In this document: piece after piece, positions 34,325-46,820 of the stretch
Numbering within the stretch: position 1 is the stretch's first letter
Layout of the letters: each line of letters opens with the position of its first letter
Assembly (NCBI GenBank): GCA_948567375.1
Contig: OX419758.1
Coordinates: 21,953,001 to 22,017,000 of the forward strand
Reading direction: 5' to 3'
Length of the DNA: 64,000 nucleotides
Source of the DNA: Lunularia cruciata
Lineage: Eukaryota > Streptophyta > Marchantiopsida > Lunulariales > Lunulariaceae
Translations under genes and position numbers: made by a program
The notes under the pieces: generated by a model
What the model was told of the DNA's origin: nothing
What the model saw: only the letters and a program-made list of their open reading frames with translations
Database searches by the model: none

Positions 34325-37300
34325 ATTGTTGTGTACCCTTGCTTTGTCTTGGGCAAGGATATGATGAAATCTATGCTCACATTTTCCCATCAAGTAGATG
34401 AGATAGAAGTGGTTCAAGGAGTCCATTTGGTTTTTCATTGCTGGTCTTGTTGCATTAGTAACTCTCACAAGATTGGAAAAACTCTTGAACATCTTATGCC
34501 CTATTAGGCCACCACCATTGGCATTATAGGGTACCCAAGGTCTTATCCACACCCATGTGACCAAGGTTTCTTAAAGGCGTACAAGTCATAGATCTCCCTT
34601 GGTTGGAATAGAGATCCAAAATAGAAGGTTTTCCTTGAAAGAGAAGGTGATGTATTCCTCATCATGTGCTACAAGATGCCCTTGTATCATCTCAAAGAAG
34701 AGGTCTTGTTATAAAGCTATTTTAAACTTCATGTGTGGATTTTTGAGTCAATTGACACTATTGTAATTGAGGCCATGATGAGAGAAAGAGACTTCAAATT
34801 AAGTCATCATGATAGGGCATTGGGGATGACATAGAACCTACTGGGTTTGTAATCAAGTTTGAGGTCAAAAAACTATAGTTGTTCCTCCCATTGATGATGT
34901 TGACTCTTCATGTGCTTTATATCTAATGTTTGCAATAAGAGTTTGTGATTAGTTTGCATGATCACTTGTTTCTCCAAGAGATAATGCCTCCATACCTTGG
35001 TGACATTTAATGTTGCTAGTTGTTCTTGATCTTGAGTAGATTAATATCTTTGTGAATTGTTTAGTCATCAAGATACAAAGGCGATGGAATGTAGCCCATC
35101 TAGAAATTCCTACTACAATGGAGCTCCAATGGCAAAGTTAGAAGCATCAAAATCCACCACATAAGGTTGTTGAGTATCATATGGTTGAAGAATGGATCTT
35201 GAAAACACCATATGTTTCAACTTTTGGAATGCTTCTTCATGATTGGTGGTCATTGAAAGCTTGAGGTCTTCCCAAGAGGTTGGTCAATGGTGTAGTCACA
35301 TGAGTATAATATTGGATAAAGACTCGTGGATAAAAACTCATAATCCTTGATAAAAACTTGCTAATCCATTAAATGCTTGCACTTCTATGGTATCCTTTGG
35401 AGTAGGCCAATCAATAATGGCCTTAATTTTCTCCTCTTCCATTTTGATCTCTGATGAGATCTTGTGACCCAAGAAAGTAACTTCCTTCTACCAAAAGGTA
35501 TATTTTGACTTCTTGTAGTAAAACTTCTATTGACGTAGTTGTCTGAGGACTTTTGGCATATGATTTGTGTGTTTTATCTTTGTCTTGTTATAGATTAAAA
35601 TATCATCCAAGTACACCACCATATACCAATCCAATAGCCCATCCAACACACAATGCAGTTGATCCGTGCAAATTGTTGGAGCATTAGTAAGCTTGAAATG
35701 TAGAACTCTCCATTCAAGATGCCCATACCTTGTGCAAAAAGTAATGTTTTGCACATCCTCTCTATCAATAAGAATCTACCAATGTAATACCAATGGCTAG
35801 ACATATATCTAGATGTGAAATTTGGTTTAGTCATATTTGGAAGGATGTTACACAGCATGCATTAAGAGATCAATAGAGGTATCATCAAAAGAGTACTTCT
35901 ACTAATAGGGCAAAAACTAAAATATGCTTGGAAGCTTTAGAACCAATAGTTAGATAAATAATCTAAAGGTGAAATTTGGATTGGTAACATCTGGAAGGAT
36001 GTTACACATGATGGAATAAGTAGATCAGATAGAGGTATCACCAAAAGAGTACTTCTACTAATAGAGTAGAAACCAAAATATACTAAAAACTCAAGGTAAT
36101 TTTGGAAACCTAAATGGATGAATTAGAACTAAAAAATGTGTAGCTTCCTCTAATGGAGGAAAGCTAGCCTTCCTTCCCCCCAACCTTGTCTCAACAAGAG
36201 CTTTCCAATGGTACCTTACCCATGTGATTATAAGAACATCCTCTAAAGATTCCCTCTAGTCAAAACCTGTTTGACCAGCCAAATAGGACAAGGACCTACA
36301 TGTTATTCATCCAAGAAACAAATCTAAGGGTGTAACTTGCTGAGAGGTCACCCATCCATGTACCTAATCCAAGGGTGGAGCTTCATTGGATTGGATCCTC
36401 TTTGGCTATATAATAAAGAGAGATGTTCCTTTGGAGCATCAGAGTTTTGAGTGGGAAACTTGTGCTTTCTCTTCTGTGTCTCTTTACTATCCTTGAAACA
36501 TTATAACCAATAGCTACTTTGGAGATCCAACTTGGAGAAATATCACACTCCACTTAATTGATTGAGAAAATTATCAATTTGAGGTAAGGGATATGCATTC
36601 TTCATTGTTTATTTATTTGAAGCCACGATAATCAATATAGAAGTGAAGTCCTCCATCCTTCTTTAGAACAAATAGTACTTGTGCTCCCCAAGGAGATGTA
36701 CTATGTCATATGAAATTCTTCTCCAACAACTCTGTCAATGTTATTCAAAGCTCATCCAACTCCTTTGGTAAGAGCCAATAGATTGGTCTACTCATTGGAG
36801 TACTCCATAGCAATAACTCAATCTTAAACAATATACCAAAATTAGAGGGTAATCCCTTTGACAAATCATTTGGAAACACATTTGCAAATTCTAGAATTAT
36901 TTGATCAACCATTGCTTGATGAAGCTTCTTGCCTTCATCAAATTATTTGCAATTGGCTTGATCCACATCACAAAAATAGGCTTATCTTCCTCTAAGTTTG
37001 CTCTCTGGTTGCTTTATTGATAAAATTCCCATCTTAGGATTGACTACTCATAGATGTCTTACTCAAAGGTGCTAGCCTAATTGGTAGTTCTTACCTTGGT
37101 GTTGTACTTGAATTTTTTTTCAATCTAATCAATTGAACCTTATGACATTCAAGCTAAGGTAGATCTTGAATAATATCATAATGTAGAGGTGCCATTACAA
37201 ACCGCATAAACTCTAAATACTCCTTCCCAATCTTGAATGTAACAAGATGTGAGGTTTGGAATACAAAACCCTTTCTACCATCTACCATCATCAATCTACT

Positions 37301-38658
37301 TCTAATTATTGGTTTGATAAGGATATCTAATTCCTTTGCCAATTTCATGGACATGCAATTCTCTAAACTTTTGAACTTCTAGAATCAACCAAAATTCTAC
37401 AACCACAATTGGATATCATACCTTGCAAGTAAAATAAACTTACATAGGTCAAGCCTTCAATCCCATTGGAACTAATCAAGTTCTTAATAGGTGACTCAAA
37501 TTCTCCTAATAGGATTCTTTGTTTCCTTGATCATCATGCTTCACAAACTCCATTTGGGTAATTTTTTGGGATTATCTATTCTTGAGTGGACGTTCAACAA
37601 TGCCATGTCCAATTTGGCAACAATAAAAATAACCACCAATTTGTGTAGTCTTTCCTTGTCTATTGTGCCAAGTGATCTTTGTTGGATGGTATCAATCTCC
37701 AATGGTGCCGGCTCCTCCACCCGTGTGTAGTGTGTTGGCAAGTTTTGTGAAGGTTGAGGTTGAGACCAAGTTGCTACAACCAAGGAATCAAAGCACTCAG
37801 CCAATTGCATAACTTCCTCCAAGTGTTTGGACTCTCACATGGTCACTTCTAATTTGGTGTGTGACTTTAAACTCCTCACAAATCAATCCAAAGCTTCACC
37901 ATCTAGTATATGTTGAATTTCCTTTATGGTGTTCTGGAATTGAGTGATATAGTTTCTTATAAAACTTATCTAATTCAATTTTGCCAACCTATCTTGTATA
38001 GCTAATGTGACATTTATAGCTTTGAATCCTTCAATTCTTGTCATTCAAATTGTTGTAACAAATTAACATTTAGCTCATTCTACTCGGAATTTCCACCATA
38101 GTTTTACCACTCTATCTAATTGGCTTAAGGTGAAAAGAATATATCTTTATTCATCTTGAAGGTTTGTAGATTCAAAATTACATTCACAATCACACACAAA
38201 ATTCTCCATTATGTCCTATAGATTCTTGCCTTCAAATACCTTGGGCTTTGGAAATTAGATTCACTCTTCTCCTTCTCAAAATGGTGCTCTCTACATGCTC
38301 TTGTTGTTGATGGTCTTATTCTTCAACAAATCAAGTGAGATGCGTGATTTTTATTGCATAGCAATGATAATCTCAAACATTGCTACCATGGCTATTACTC
38401 TATCAAACTATCTACAATTTATCTAAGTTAATATGTAGATGCATCGTATCTATTGTTCTCCATAAGCTACAATTAGAAGTACCAAGGATTCATCATACAA
38501 AGTGATTATATTCAAAATATTTACCCAAAGTGTGAGATGATAAATTGTATAAAATGATGCTTGGATAGTACATGGATACAAAAATCCTAATGGTTTGGTA
38601 GAAACAGATTTGGTGGTCCATAAATTCTATACATCCCATTCTTGCTTTGACACCAATA
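34325..38658 (-). mobile_element. Chromovirus element 2, 5' part
   Basis: Continuation of the element split by element 1. Minus-strand order from right to left: primer-binding site (TGGTGTCAAAGCAAG, 38641-38655), gag (about 37540-38400), protease (about 37020-37400), RT (about 34980-36780, interrupted by a solo LTR), RNase H and integrase remnants toward 34325. In the protease the DSG motif is DSR-like. RT retains FKLTNAPTICTDQLH and VVYLDDILIYNKT. The whole element is riddled with stops. Confidence 0.85.
35783..36505 (+). repeat. Solo LTR, family S, copy 4
   Basis: It starts TGTAATACC and ends ACATTATA (one change from ATTACA). It is flanked by a perfect 5-bp duplication ACCAA (35778-35782 and 36506-36510). 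It interrupts the RT region of element 2; removing it rejoins the block that encodes the YWQI region. Confidence 0.92.
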
Positions 38659-38780
38659 TAAAAGACCAAGAAGAGAAATAGGAGAATAAAAGATCAAAGT
38701 GAAAGATCACATTGGGACTCTTGAAGGAAGTAAACTCGAGGTAACCTAACATGAGCTTAGGCTTTGATATTTATAGGTGT
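38659..38780 (-). repeat. 5' LTR remnant of element 2
   Basis: The end next to the primer site (rc ...TTGGTCTTTTATA) matches other chromovirus LTRs up to the TATAAATATC segment near 38770. Beyond that it abuts the TGTCATGCATATATATA sequence of the next repeat, so its upstream half was lost or replaced. Confidence 0.6.
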
Positions 38781-39408
38781 CATGCATATATATATTGCTA
38801 CATAACATACATTGCTGCTAACATCATACACTATAGAAGCACAACTCACACATAAGTCATACATAAACTCTAAAGTGCCACAATAATCAGATCGTTTTCA
38901 ACTCAAGTCAATCAAAATTGGATCAATACTTGATTTGATCCTCAACAACTTGCCAACAATAGGGCACTAATTATAATCAAGCCACACCCACTCTAGCTAA
39001 GAGACTCTAGGTGATGCTCGCCGGCTTTTTGTCCACTCTAGCCAAGGACTCAAAGGCTCAACATCTGAGAAGTGAGCTCTCTAGAGTTTCACTTCTAGGG
39101 TATACTCTTGATTTTGACCTAGGTCTCATCCCAACGGTCCCACTCATGGCACACCCAACGGTGTAGATGGTGGGCCTTGCCATGAAGTCAATACCCTAAA
39201 CACAAAATCTGACCGTCGGAAAGTAGTCTATGAGTAACTACCAAAATGCCTCTAACTACTATCATTGGAACTCCAATGTCCAAGCAGTCTAGATGCAACA
39301 CTACAAATGGTGTGACAACTATCATGCATATATACATCACTATCAACATCATACACTATAGAAGCACAACTCACACATAAGTCATACATAAACTCCAAAG
39401 TGCCACAA
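38779..39408 (-). repeat. LTR of PHD-type gypsy element 5, with internal duplication
   Basis: On the minus strand a purine tract CTAGGGGGGCAAT is followed at 39408 by TGTGGCACTTTGGAGTTTATG, a typical 3' LTR start. The first roughly 60 bases recur at 38888-38830 (TGTGGCACTTTAGAGTTTATG), 520 bp downstream. Either the LTR has an internal repeat or the start of a second LTR is fused here. The left end is not certain. Confidence 0.6.
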
Positions 39409-39576
39409 TTGCCCCCCTAGCTGGCGGTTAGGTCCCTCTAACTCCAGATATCCATCTACTCCAAGTATATGGTATACCCTAGGTTGGGCAAAGATCAAGA
39501 GGCCTGGTGCTATGGAGCCCCATTGTTAGTCGCTTGTCTGCAATCTATACCATATAAAGAATGAACTAGCTATAGA

Positions 39577-39960
39577 TCAAGTATATCTAGGACGTAACCA
39601 TTGTCCTTGAGGAACCACCATGAGGGGAGGAGTCATACATGCCATATGCCATCCTCTCAAACAGCTATCACACACTAACATAGTAGCAGCTCTACCAGAA
39701 GAGTCACATAACATACACCTCAAGCCTGCACGTACAAGTGCCAAGCTTGCATCCATAGTACCATCAATGTTTAGGAGGTGGCATAGTGCACAATTGCGTA
39801 CATGATCCTTCCAAATAACACCACCAAGTCCTTCTAACACAAGGACTCCAGATGGCAAAACCTCACACACTCTCAAGATAGTGCGGCCTGTTGAAACATC
39901 AAGTGTTGTTGGTGCTGTCTGTTGTAGATATACATAGTCTCCTAGATGAAATCGATGAAT
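39577..39960 (-). pseudogene. Integrase C-terminus with PHD finger, element 5
   Basis: After an integrase C-terminal segment (VLPSGVLVLEGLGGVIWKDH) come CMLCDSSGR, MLVCDSCLRGWHMACMTPPL and VPQGQWLRPRY. This is a C4HC3 PHD pattern: CxxC, CxxC, HxxC and a last pair in which both cysteines are lost (RPRY). PHD fingers read histone tails and may play the part that chromodomains play in elements 1-3. The frame is open for 99 codons. Confidence 0.8.
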
Positions 39961-40029
39961 TGAGGGTCTATAACCTCCTCCTCAAATGGTAGCATAGTGT
40001 AAAGTATCTCTATGCTGAGCAATTGCCAA

Positions 40030-40830
40030 GTTCTCAAAGGCCATTGGCATCACTCTGAGAAAGATCTTTGCCCGCTAAGAACATGTGCTCATCCATACAT
40101 CTAGGCCATCCAAGTCCAAAATTACAATAACATTTTGATGGATGGTTGCAAGTAAATCTGGATCTCATCCATAGATTAGGAAGTAAGGAGAGAAGGATGC
40201 TTAGGAGGCTTGCCGGCTCAATCCATAGCCCATGGCCAACCAAGGTAATTAGAGATCCCAATCTCCCAAGTGGCCTCTCTGTAGACCATACTTTTGCAAT
40301 CCTCTCTTCACCATCTGAACCACTCTCTCTGCTAAGCCATCTGCCTCAGGGTGATCTTAGGATGTAGTACAATGATCAATCAAAACCTTGTTACACAAAA
40401 CCTGAAACTCCTCCAAGAACTTTGTACATTGATTAGTCAAAACCTCAATTGGTGCACCAAAATGACTAAGAATTCAATCAAAGAACGAGTAAGCTGTCCC
40501 TTCACTAGACTTGTCAAGAAGTGCCACCAACTCAATCCACTTGGAGAAGTGCTCCACTTTCACCAAAACATACCAATGATGTCTCACAATCAATGGTAAA
40601 GGTCCAATGAAGTCCTAACTCCAACAGTAACCGAATCCCATGATAGGTAATGGGTGTAATGATGGCATAGGAGCATTGAATGATGCTCTAACTCAGTCAC
40701 AAACCACACATCTAGCAAAAAACTACTGTACCTCAATCTACAGACCGTGCCACCAATAATGACTTTGTAGTAAGCTATATGTACACTTGACTCCAAAATG
40801 TCCTACCTTCTCATGTGCAGACAGACCAAC
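40030..40830 (-). pseudogene. Integrase of element 5
   Basis: Readable blocks: GHFGVK, CVVCD, LVKVEHFSKWIELVAL, HPEADGLAERVVQMVKRGLQ. Stops and frame changes separate them. Confidence 0.75.
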
Positions 40831-41229
40831 TTTAGTTTCTAAGATGGAAGTGGTACTACTCTCACTATACCATCTTCCCATTCACACAAAAGGTGTATGC
40901 ACTCCAATTTGAATTGTTTGGCTCACTGAAGGACACAATCTCTCTCCTTGGCTCCAACTGTGCCACCCACAACACTAGTGCAAAGATTGTCCATCACTAA
41001 GACATCATCATAAATGTCTCGCTGAACTATACCAATTTATTCACTCTCTAGATATGTGACCTCAATAACTCCTCCTATATGTGCTGAGAGAGATACCGCC
41101 AAAGCCTTAGAAAATATACAAAAAGGCCAATGCATGCCAACCTAGCACCATCTCCTCATCTGTCTCACCATGCCAATGTGCTCCGGTCTGATCCTACTGG
41201 CTGGGACATGGGTTTCTACTCAACCCATC

Positions 41230-42405
41230 TGCATCACGGTTCACCACTCTAGGTCTATTAACAACCATGAAATCATACTCCTACAAAATCAGAGCCCATC
41301 GTGCAAGCTTCCTTGAAAGCTTGTCAGACTCCATCAACCACTTCAGCGGCTAATGATCAATGATAAGAGTGAAGGGGTTACCAAATAGGTAACATCGGAA
41401 AGGTGCTACCGCCCAAACTGCTACCAAGCACTCTCCCTCATATGAACTATACTTTGCCTCCGCTGAATTGTTGGAGTGACTAGCATAGGCCACCACAAAA
41501 TCCTTCCCCTCATCATCATGCTAGATGAGCACCGCTCCAAGCCCCAACATACTCCAATCAATATGACCTTGAAATGGTCATCCTCTGATTGGTCTCCTCA
41601 AAATAGGAGCAGACGTCAACCTCTCCTTGAGCTTTACAAAAGCTCTCTCTTGCTCATCTCCCCAACACCACTCCTATGTAAGCTTGGTCAACTTTATCAA
41701 GGCCTTGGCAATGGCATTAAATCCTCTAACATAGTGACGATAGAATTTTGCCAACCTAAGTAATGCTCATACTCTGCTCACATCCATAGGCCAAGGAATA
41801 CGTGCAATAGGGTCTATTGAACCCTTGGTCTATTGAACACCAAGTCCTCCAGGGTAGATAGTGTGACCCAAATACTCAACCTGCTCATGGAAGAACTTAC
41901 ACTTCCCAGGATGTAATTTGAGTCCATGAGATCTCAACCTCTCAAACACCAACAAGTGTCTTTCATGCTCCTCCATAGTAGTGCTATAGACCAAAATGTC
42001 ATCAATATAGCACCGAGCAAAATCCAATCTAGCTAGGATCCTATCCATGACCCTTTGGAACTCAACAAGAGTGTTCTTTAACCCAAATGGTAAGAATCTC
42101 TACTAATATAACACATCCTTACCGTGAGGATCAATAGCTCAGAATGCTATCTTGGACTTTTCCTCCTCCTTGATCGGCAACTAATGATATTTTGCTCAAA
42201 GATCCAAAGTATTGAATACCTTTGCATGCCCAATCGCATCAAAAATCTCCTCCGGTGTAGGCATGGCATATCGATCAGCCTTAGTCCGTTGGTTGATAGG
42301 ATGGTAATCTCCACACATCTGCCTATCTGTGTAGTTGCCATGGATATCTTTCTTGGCTGGCATCACTATCGCTGATGCATACTCTCTATGTGAAATCTCC
42401 ACCAA
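41230..42405 (-). pseudogene. RT and RNase H of element 5
   Basis: RT: SAIVMPAKKD, then MPTPEEIFDAIGHAKVFNTLDL, and the catalytic CYIDDILVYS, with HPGKCKFFHEQVEYLGHTI after it. RNase H: YSSYEGECLVAVWAV and WLMESDKLSRKLARWALIL. RT is cut into at least two frames around 42050-42190. Confidence 0.85.
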
Positions 42406-43090
42406 ACTAGCCTCAAAAAGGTCGCTACTCCGACTCTAAATCAATGTCCTCTCCATATCACTATATCAATAAGGACATTAGAAAATTGGTGTATTGCCAG
42501 TCAGCTCAATCCGTATACCATGCCCTTTTAGAGCATGGTATACGGATTGAAGGCATCCTTCATCCTTCACCCAATCCTTCATATTGAAGGCAAAACAACT
42601 TGTGTGGCTCCTCAAGAACCTCCAAACCCTCCGTCTTTCCTCTCTAGTAAGCTTGGGTCCAAGATCTGGTTCCCAAGTTTCCTCTATAATTGTTGTTGGA
42701 GTGGAAGACGTACCAACTGGCTGCTACATTGGGCCCTTAAGAGCAATAATGTCATGCCTTTGACCACTAGAGGTCTCAACTTCTATGTGAAAAACTCCCT
42801 CCACTCTAACTGCAAGCTCCACACTTCCTCTAGTTGCATCCCAAGTGGACCAAGGGTGTAATCCAAGTAGCCCACGCTCACCAAGATGGACTCCAAGTAG
42901 ACCACTCTCCATAGTAGCTATTGGATGTGTCCCAAGCATACCATGTCTACTCGGTCCATCGCCCCCAACATGTGCCTGAATCGTCTTGATAGGCACAAGG
43001 CTCACAAGTGTTTGAGTAGTGATGCCTATCAAGTGCATCTTATGCTGCTCTACCAAGGCAAGGCTCATAATCAAGGTCAAATAGTTCATG

Positions 43091-43516
43091 TGTAAAAGAC
43101 CAAAACCGAGGAGAGAAATAGGAGAATGGAAACTCACATTGGGACACTTGAATGAGAGAAAACTCCGAATGCCTAGCATGAGCTTTGGCTTTGGTATTTA
43201 TAGGTAGCATACAAGGCTCTTGAGAAGCTTCTCAAGAAGCTTCCTCAAGCCGCTTTCTTAGAGTGCAAGCCAAGTTAACTAGGAAGCTTCTCAAGAAGCT
43301 TCCTTCTAGAAGCCACCTACTTGGCATGCAAGCTAAGCTAGTTGGAAGCTTCTAGAAGCTTCCTTCTAGAAGTTGCTTACTTAAGGTGCAAGCTAAGCTA
43401 ACCGGGAAGCTTCCCAAGAAGCTTCCTAGATACTTCCGGAATATTCTAGGCTAATTTATCTTATGTGCTACTTCGTGAGCCCGACTAACTTCGTCGCTAA
43501 ACTCCATATTGTTACA
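43091..43516 (-). repeat. 3' LTR of element 3a
   Basis: On the minus strand TGTAACAATATGG...TTGGTCTTTTACA, 426 bp, about 97% like the LTR at 46821-47245 by eye. It carries a dense set of GAAGCTTC palindromes. It is preceded by the purine tract GGCGGGGGAATA. The left flank is TCATG (43086-43090), but no matching right-hand duplication is in the window. Confidence 0.92.
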
Positions 43517-43539
43517 TATTCCCCCGCCGCTAGTTGGTG

Positions 43540-43720
43540 ACGTCCTCGTCGCCAGTGAAGCTTTGAATTCCTGGATGGCTGTCTGTGCATTTTGGAGGTG
43601 AGAAAGAGGTTCCTAGGTGGCATCATGAAGGGGATACCCTTTCCAGAGGACCTTGTACTCCGTATGTTGGCGACGGCCTTGTTGAATGTGGCAACGTGCA
43701 AGGATACGATCAACTTTGTA
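43540..43720 (-). pseudogene. Chromodomain remnant of element 3a
   Basis: It aligns with the element 1 chromodomain, but the tryptophan codon of ATWEP is TAG, and small indels precede it. Confidence 0.7.
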
Positions 43721-43765
43721 CTCCTCATGATCATTGATAGGGATAGGAAGAGCGGGAGGTTGGAC

Positions 43766-45058
43766 TCAAGAGGAAAAGGAAGAGGGGTTAGGAACAAAGG
43801 GTTTCAACTTGGAAACATGAAAGACAGGATGGATACGCATGTGACAAGGCAAGGCAAGGCGATAAGCAACAAGAGAGACAATTTGGGTGAGATCAAAGGG
43901 TCCTATCCAATTAGGGGCAAGTTTACGAACTTGGGTATCAAGTGGGAGAGGGAGGTTACTAGAGGATAACATGACTTTATCACCAACTTCAAAGGTGAGA
44001 TCTCGACAATGGTGGTCCGCATATTGTTTTTGGTGATTCTGAGCAACAAGGAGGTGAGACTTGGCTTGTTGGAGAGATTGAGATATAGTGGTCAAGAATG
44101 TGGAAGTATGAGGAACCTGAGATGGAGGGGGAGCAAGAAAAGAATCCGGAACAAGCGGATCTTGGCCAAAATTGAGAAAGAAAGGAGAGAATCCGGTGCT
44201 TGCCTGTTTGGAATTGTTGTAGGAAAATTCGGCAGCGACAAGACATTCATCCCAATTGGTATGGTGGACATTGACAAAGGCACGCAACATATCCTCCAAT
44301 GTACGATTTGCATGTTCGGTTTGTCCATCAGTTTGAGGATGATAGGCCGTGGACAAAGCAAGCTTGGTGCCGAGTATCTAAAAGAGTGCTTGCCTAAAAT
44401 TTCCGGTAAAGCAAGGATCACGGTCGGAGATGAGTACGTGTGGCATTCCATGATGCTTGAAGACATTGTCGAAGTAGATTTGCGCTAAGGTTGGAGCATC
44501 CACGGTGTCACAAGTTGGTGCCAAGTGGCTTTGCTTACTAAGCTTATCCACAAACACCACGATGGCGGTGTGTCCTTAATTTGTCTTTGGCAAGGATGTG
44601 ATGAGATCCAAGCTCATATGCTCCCAACGAGCTGATGGAACGGCAAGCGGTTGAAGGAGTCCACCCGGCTTCTGGTTGCTGGCCTTGTTATGTTGGCAGC
44701 TCTCACACGATCGAACAAATTCTCAAATATCCCGTGTCATGTTGGGCCACCACCATTGACGTTGGAGAGTACCCAAGGTCTTGTCCACACCCATGTGACC
44801 AGCAATGGGTAAATCATGGGCTTCTTGAAGGCGCACAAGTTGAAGATCACCTTTGGTTGGAACATAGATCCGGTCCGCATGGAATAGAAGGCCTTCCTTG
44901 AAGGAGAAGGTGTTGTACTCCTTGTCACCTATTGTTAGACGACCATGTACCATTTGGAAGAAGGGATCTTGCTGTAGAGCTAACCAAAACTCGTTATGAA
45001 TCTTGGGATCAATTGACACCGTCGTAATTGCTATCGTGATGAGAGGAAGAGACTTCAA
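43766..45058 (-). pseudogene. Integrase of element 3a
   Basis: Three open pieces: HHCC-region with GHMGVDKTLGTLQRQWWWPN (44723-45058), core with ISDRDPCFTGNF (44378-44560), and AYHPQTDGQTEHANRTLEDM to HVSKLKPF (43766-44356). The core piece and the last piece are separated by a frameshift near 44360-44400; a stop splits the first two. Confidence 0.88.
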
Positions 45059-45292
45059 ATCAAGTCATCGTGATAGAGCATCAGGGATGACATGGAACTG
45101 ACCTGGTTTGTACTCAAGTTTGATGTTGAACAATTGGAGTTGCTCTTCCCATCGATGATGTCAACTCTTCATGTGCTCTAGGTGTAAGGTCTGCAACAAT
45201 GGCTTGTGATCAGTTTGCATGATCACTTGTTTCCCCAAGAGATAATGCCTCCATACCTTGGTGGCATATACCATTGCAAGTTGTTCTTGATC

Positions 45293-46486
45293 TCAAGCAG
45301 AGTAATTTCTTTCAGCAATATTTAGTCGGCAAGACACAAAGGCAATAGGGTATAGTCCATCTGGAAATTCTTGTTGCAACACAGCTCTAATTGCAAAGTT
45401 AGAAGCATCAAAATCAACCACACAAGGTAGTTGAGGATCATATGGTTGAAGAATGGGTCTTGAAGACATTATATGCTTTAACTTCTGGAATGCTTCTTCA
45501 TACTTGGTGGTCCATTGGAAGCTCGAGTTCTTTCCCAAGAGGTCAGTCAATGGTGCAGCCACGTGAGCATAATAGTGGATGAACCGTTGGTAAAAACTGG
45601 CCAATCCATTGAATGCTCGTACTTCGGTAGCATCCTTTGGGGTAGGCCAATCAGTAATGGCCTTGATCTTCTCTTCTTCCATCTTGATCCCCTCTGATGA
45701 GATCTTATGACCCAAGAAGGTAACCTCCTTTTGCCAAAAAGCACACTTTGACTTCTTGCAGTAATATTTCCACTGTCGTAGTCGTCTTAGGACTTCTCGC
45801 ACATGATTCCTATGTTCTGCCTTTGTCCTACTATAGATTAAGATATCATCTAAGAACACTACCACGGACTGATCCAATAGTCCCTCCAACACCCAATGCA
45901 TCTGATCCATGAAGAGTGCTGGAGCATTAGTGAGCCCGAAAGGAAGAACTCTCCACTCAAAATGTCCATACCTTGTGCGAAAGGCAGTCTTTTGCACATC
46001 CTCTCCTTCAATAGGAATTTGCCAATAGCCGCTACGAAGATCTAGCTTGGAAAAGTAGCTTGCTCCACTTAATTGATCAAGCAGGTCATCAATCCGAGGC
46101 AAGGGATATGCATTCTTCACGGTTTGCTTATTGAGCCCACGGTAATCAATACAGAAATGAAGTCCTCCATCCTTCTTTGGAACAAATAGTACCGGTGCTC
46201 CCCACGGAGAGGTACTATGTCGTATGAAATCCTTCTCCAACAACTCTGTATGTGTTGTTCGCAACTCCTCCAACTCCTTTGGTGAGAGCCAATAGATTGG
46301 TCTACTCATTGGAGTACTCCCTGGCAATAACTTGATCTTGAAGGGCATACCTCGATCAAAGGGTAATCCCTTTGGCAGATCATCCGGAAACACATCTACA
46401 AACTCCTGAACTATCCGATCAACCGTTGCTTGATGTGGCACTTGGCCCTCCTCAGATTGTTCTTGTGCAATTGGCTTGATCCACAA
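45293..46486 (-). CDS. Reverse transcriptase-RNase H of element 3a (open, 397 codons)
   Basis: The longest intact retroelement frame in the window. RT blocks in order: [63 protein letters not shown] and the catalytic [10 protein letters not shown] (FLDD variant of YxDD), then [17 protein letters not shown] and connection segments. It enters RNase H at [14 protein letters not shown] and stops after ERNYSA. In related copies the RNase H continues, so it is truncated there by a stop (TGA/TAG). Confidence 0.9.
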   Translation of the reverse strand: MWIKPIAQEQSEEGQVPHQATVDRIVQEFVDVFPDDLPKGLPFDRGMPFKIKLLPGSTPMSRPIYWLSPKELEELRTTHTELLEKDFIRHSTSPWGAPVLFVPKKDGGLHFCIDYRGLNKQTVKNAYPLPRIDDLLDQLSGASYFSKLDLRSGYWQIPIEGEDVQKTAFRTRYGHFEWRVLPFGLTNAPALFMDQMHWVLEGLLDQSVVVFLDDILIYSRTKAEHRNHVREVLRRLRQWKYYCKKSKCAFWQKEVTFLGHKISSEGIKMEEEKIKAITDWPTPKDATEVRAFNGLASFYQRFIHYYAHVAAPLTDLLGKNSSFQWTTKYEEAFQKLKHIMSSRPILQPYDPQLPCVVDFDASNFAIRAVLQQEFPDGLYPIAFVSCRLNIAERNYSA

Positions 46487-46815
46487 GCAAATGTAGACTT
46501 ATCTTCCTCCAAAGCTTGCTCTATGGCTGCTTCATTAACAAACTTCCTTTCTAGGGACTCATCTCTCTTCCAAGCTTGCTCCATGGTTGCCTTCTTGGCA
46601 AACTTCCCATCTTGGGACTCATCTCCCTTCCAGATTTGCTCTATGGCTACCTTCTCAACAAACTTCCCATCTTGGGACTGACTATTCTTAAGTGTCTTAC
46701 TTAGAGGTGCCAGACAACCTAATCTGAAATTCCTACCTTGGTGTTGTACTTGAATTTGATGTCGGATCCAATCGAATTGAACCTTATGACGTTCAAGCCA
46801 AGGTAGATCCAAAAT
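46411..46815 (-). CDS. Protease C-terminus and linker of element 3a
   Basis: It begins [13 protein letters not shown] and continues into an acidic linker with four imperfect repeats of a [12 protein letters not shown](I/A)WK-type unit of about 20 residues. The linker sits between protease and RT. The catalytic DSG part is missing. Confidence 0.75.
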   Translation of the reverse strand: MLDLPWLERHKVQFDWIRHQIQVQHQGRNFRLGCLAPLSKTLKNSQSQDGKFVEKVAIEQIWKGDESQDGKFAKKATMEQAWKRDESLERKFVNEAAIEQALEEDKSTFACGSSQLHKNNLRRAKCHIKQRLIG

Positions 46816-46820
46816 GATAT

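Larger units (their letters stand above)
39409..43090 (-). mobile_element. Ty3/gypsy element 5 with PHD finger, truncated
   Basis: Minus-strand order: protease-RT linker (about 42530-43085), RT (41830-42405), RNase H (about 41230-41480), integrase (about 40030-40830), and a C-terminal region with a PHD finger (39577-39960) before the purine tract. The right end is cut by the LTR of element 3a at 43091. Many stops are present. Confidence 0.85.
43091..46815 (-). mobile_element. Chromovirus element 3a, 5'-truncated
   Basis: From left to right: 3' LTR (43091-43516), purine tract, chromodomain remnant, integrase (about 43766-45058), RNase H and RT (45293-46486), and the end of protease (46411-46815). 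The junction at 46816-46820 is the start of element 3b in the opposite orientation. It is better preserved than elements 1 and 2. Confidence 0.9.
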
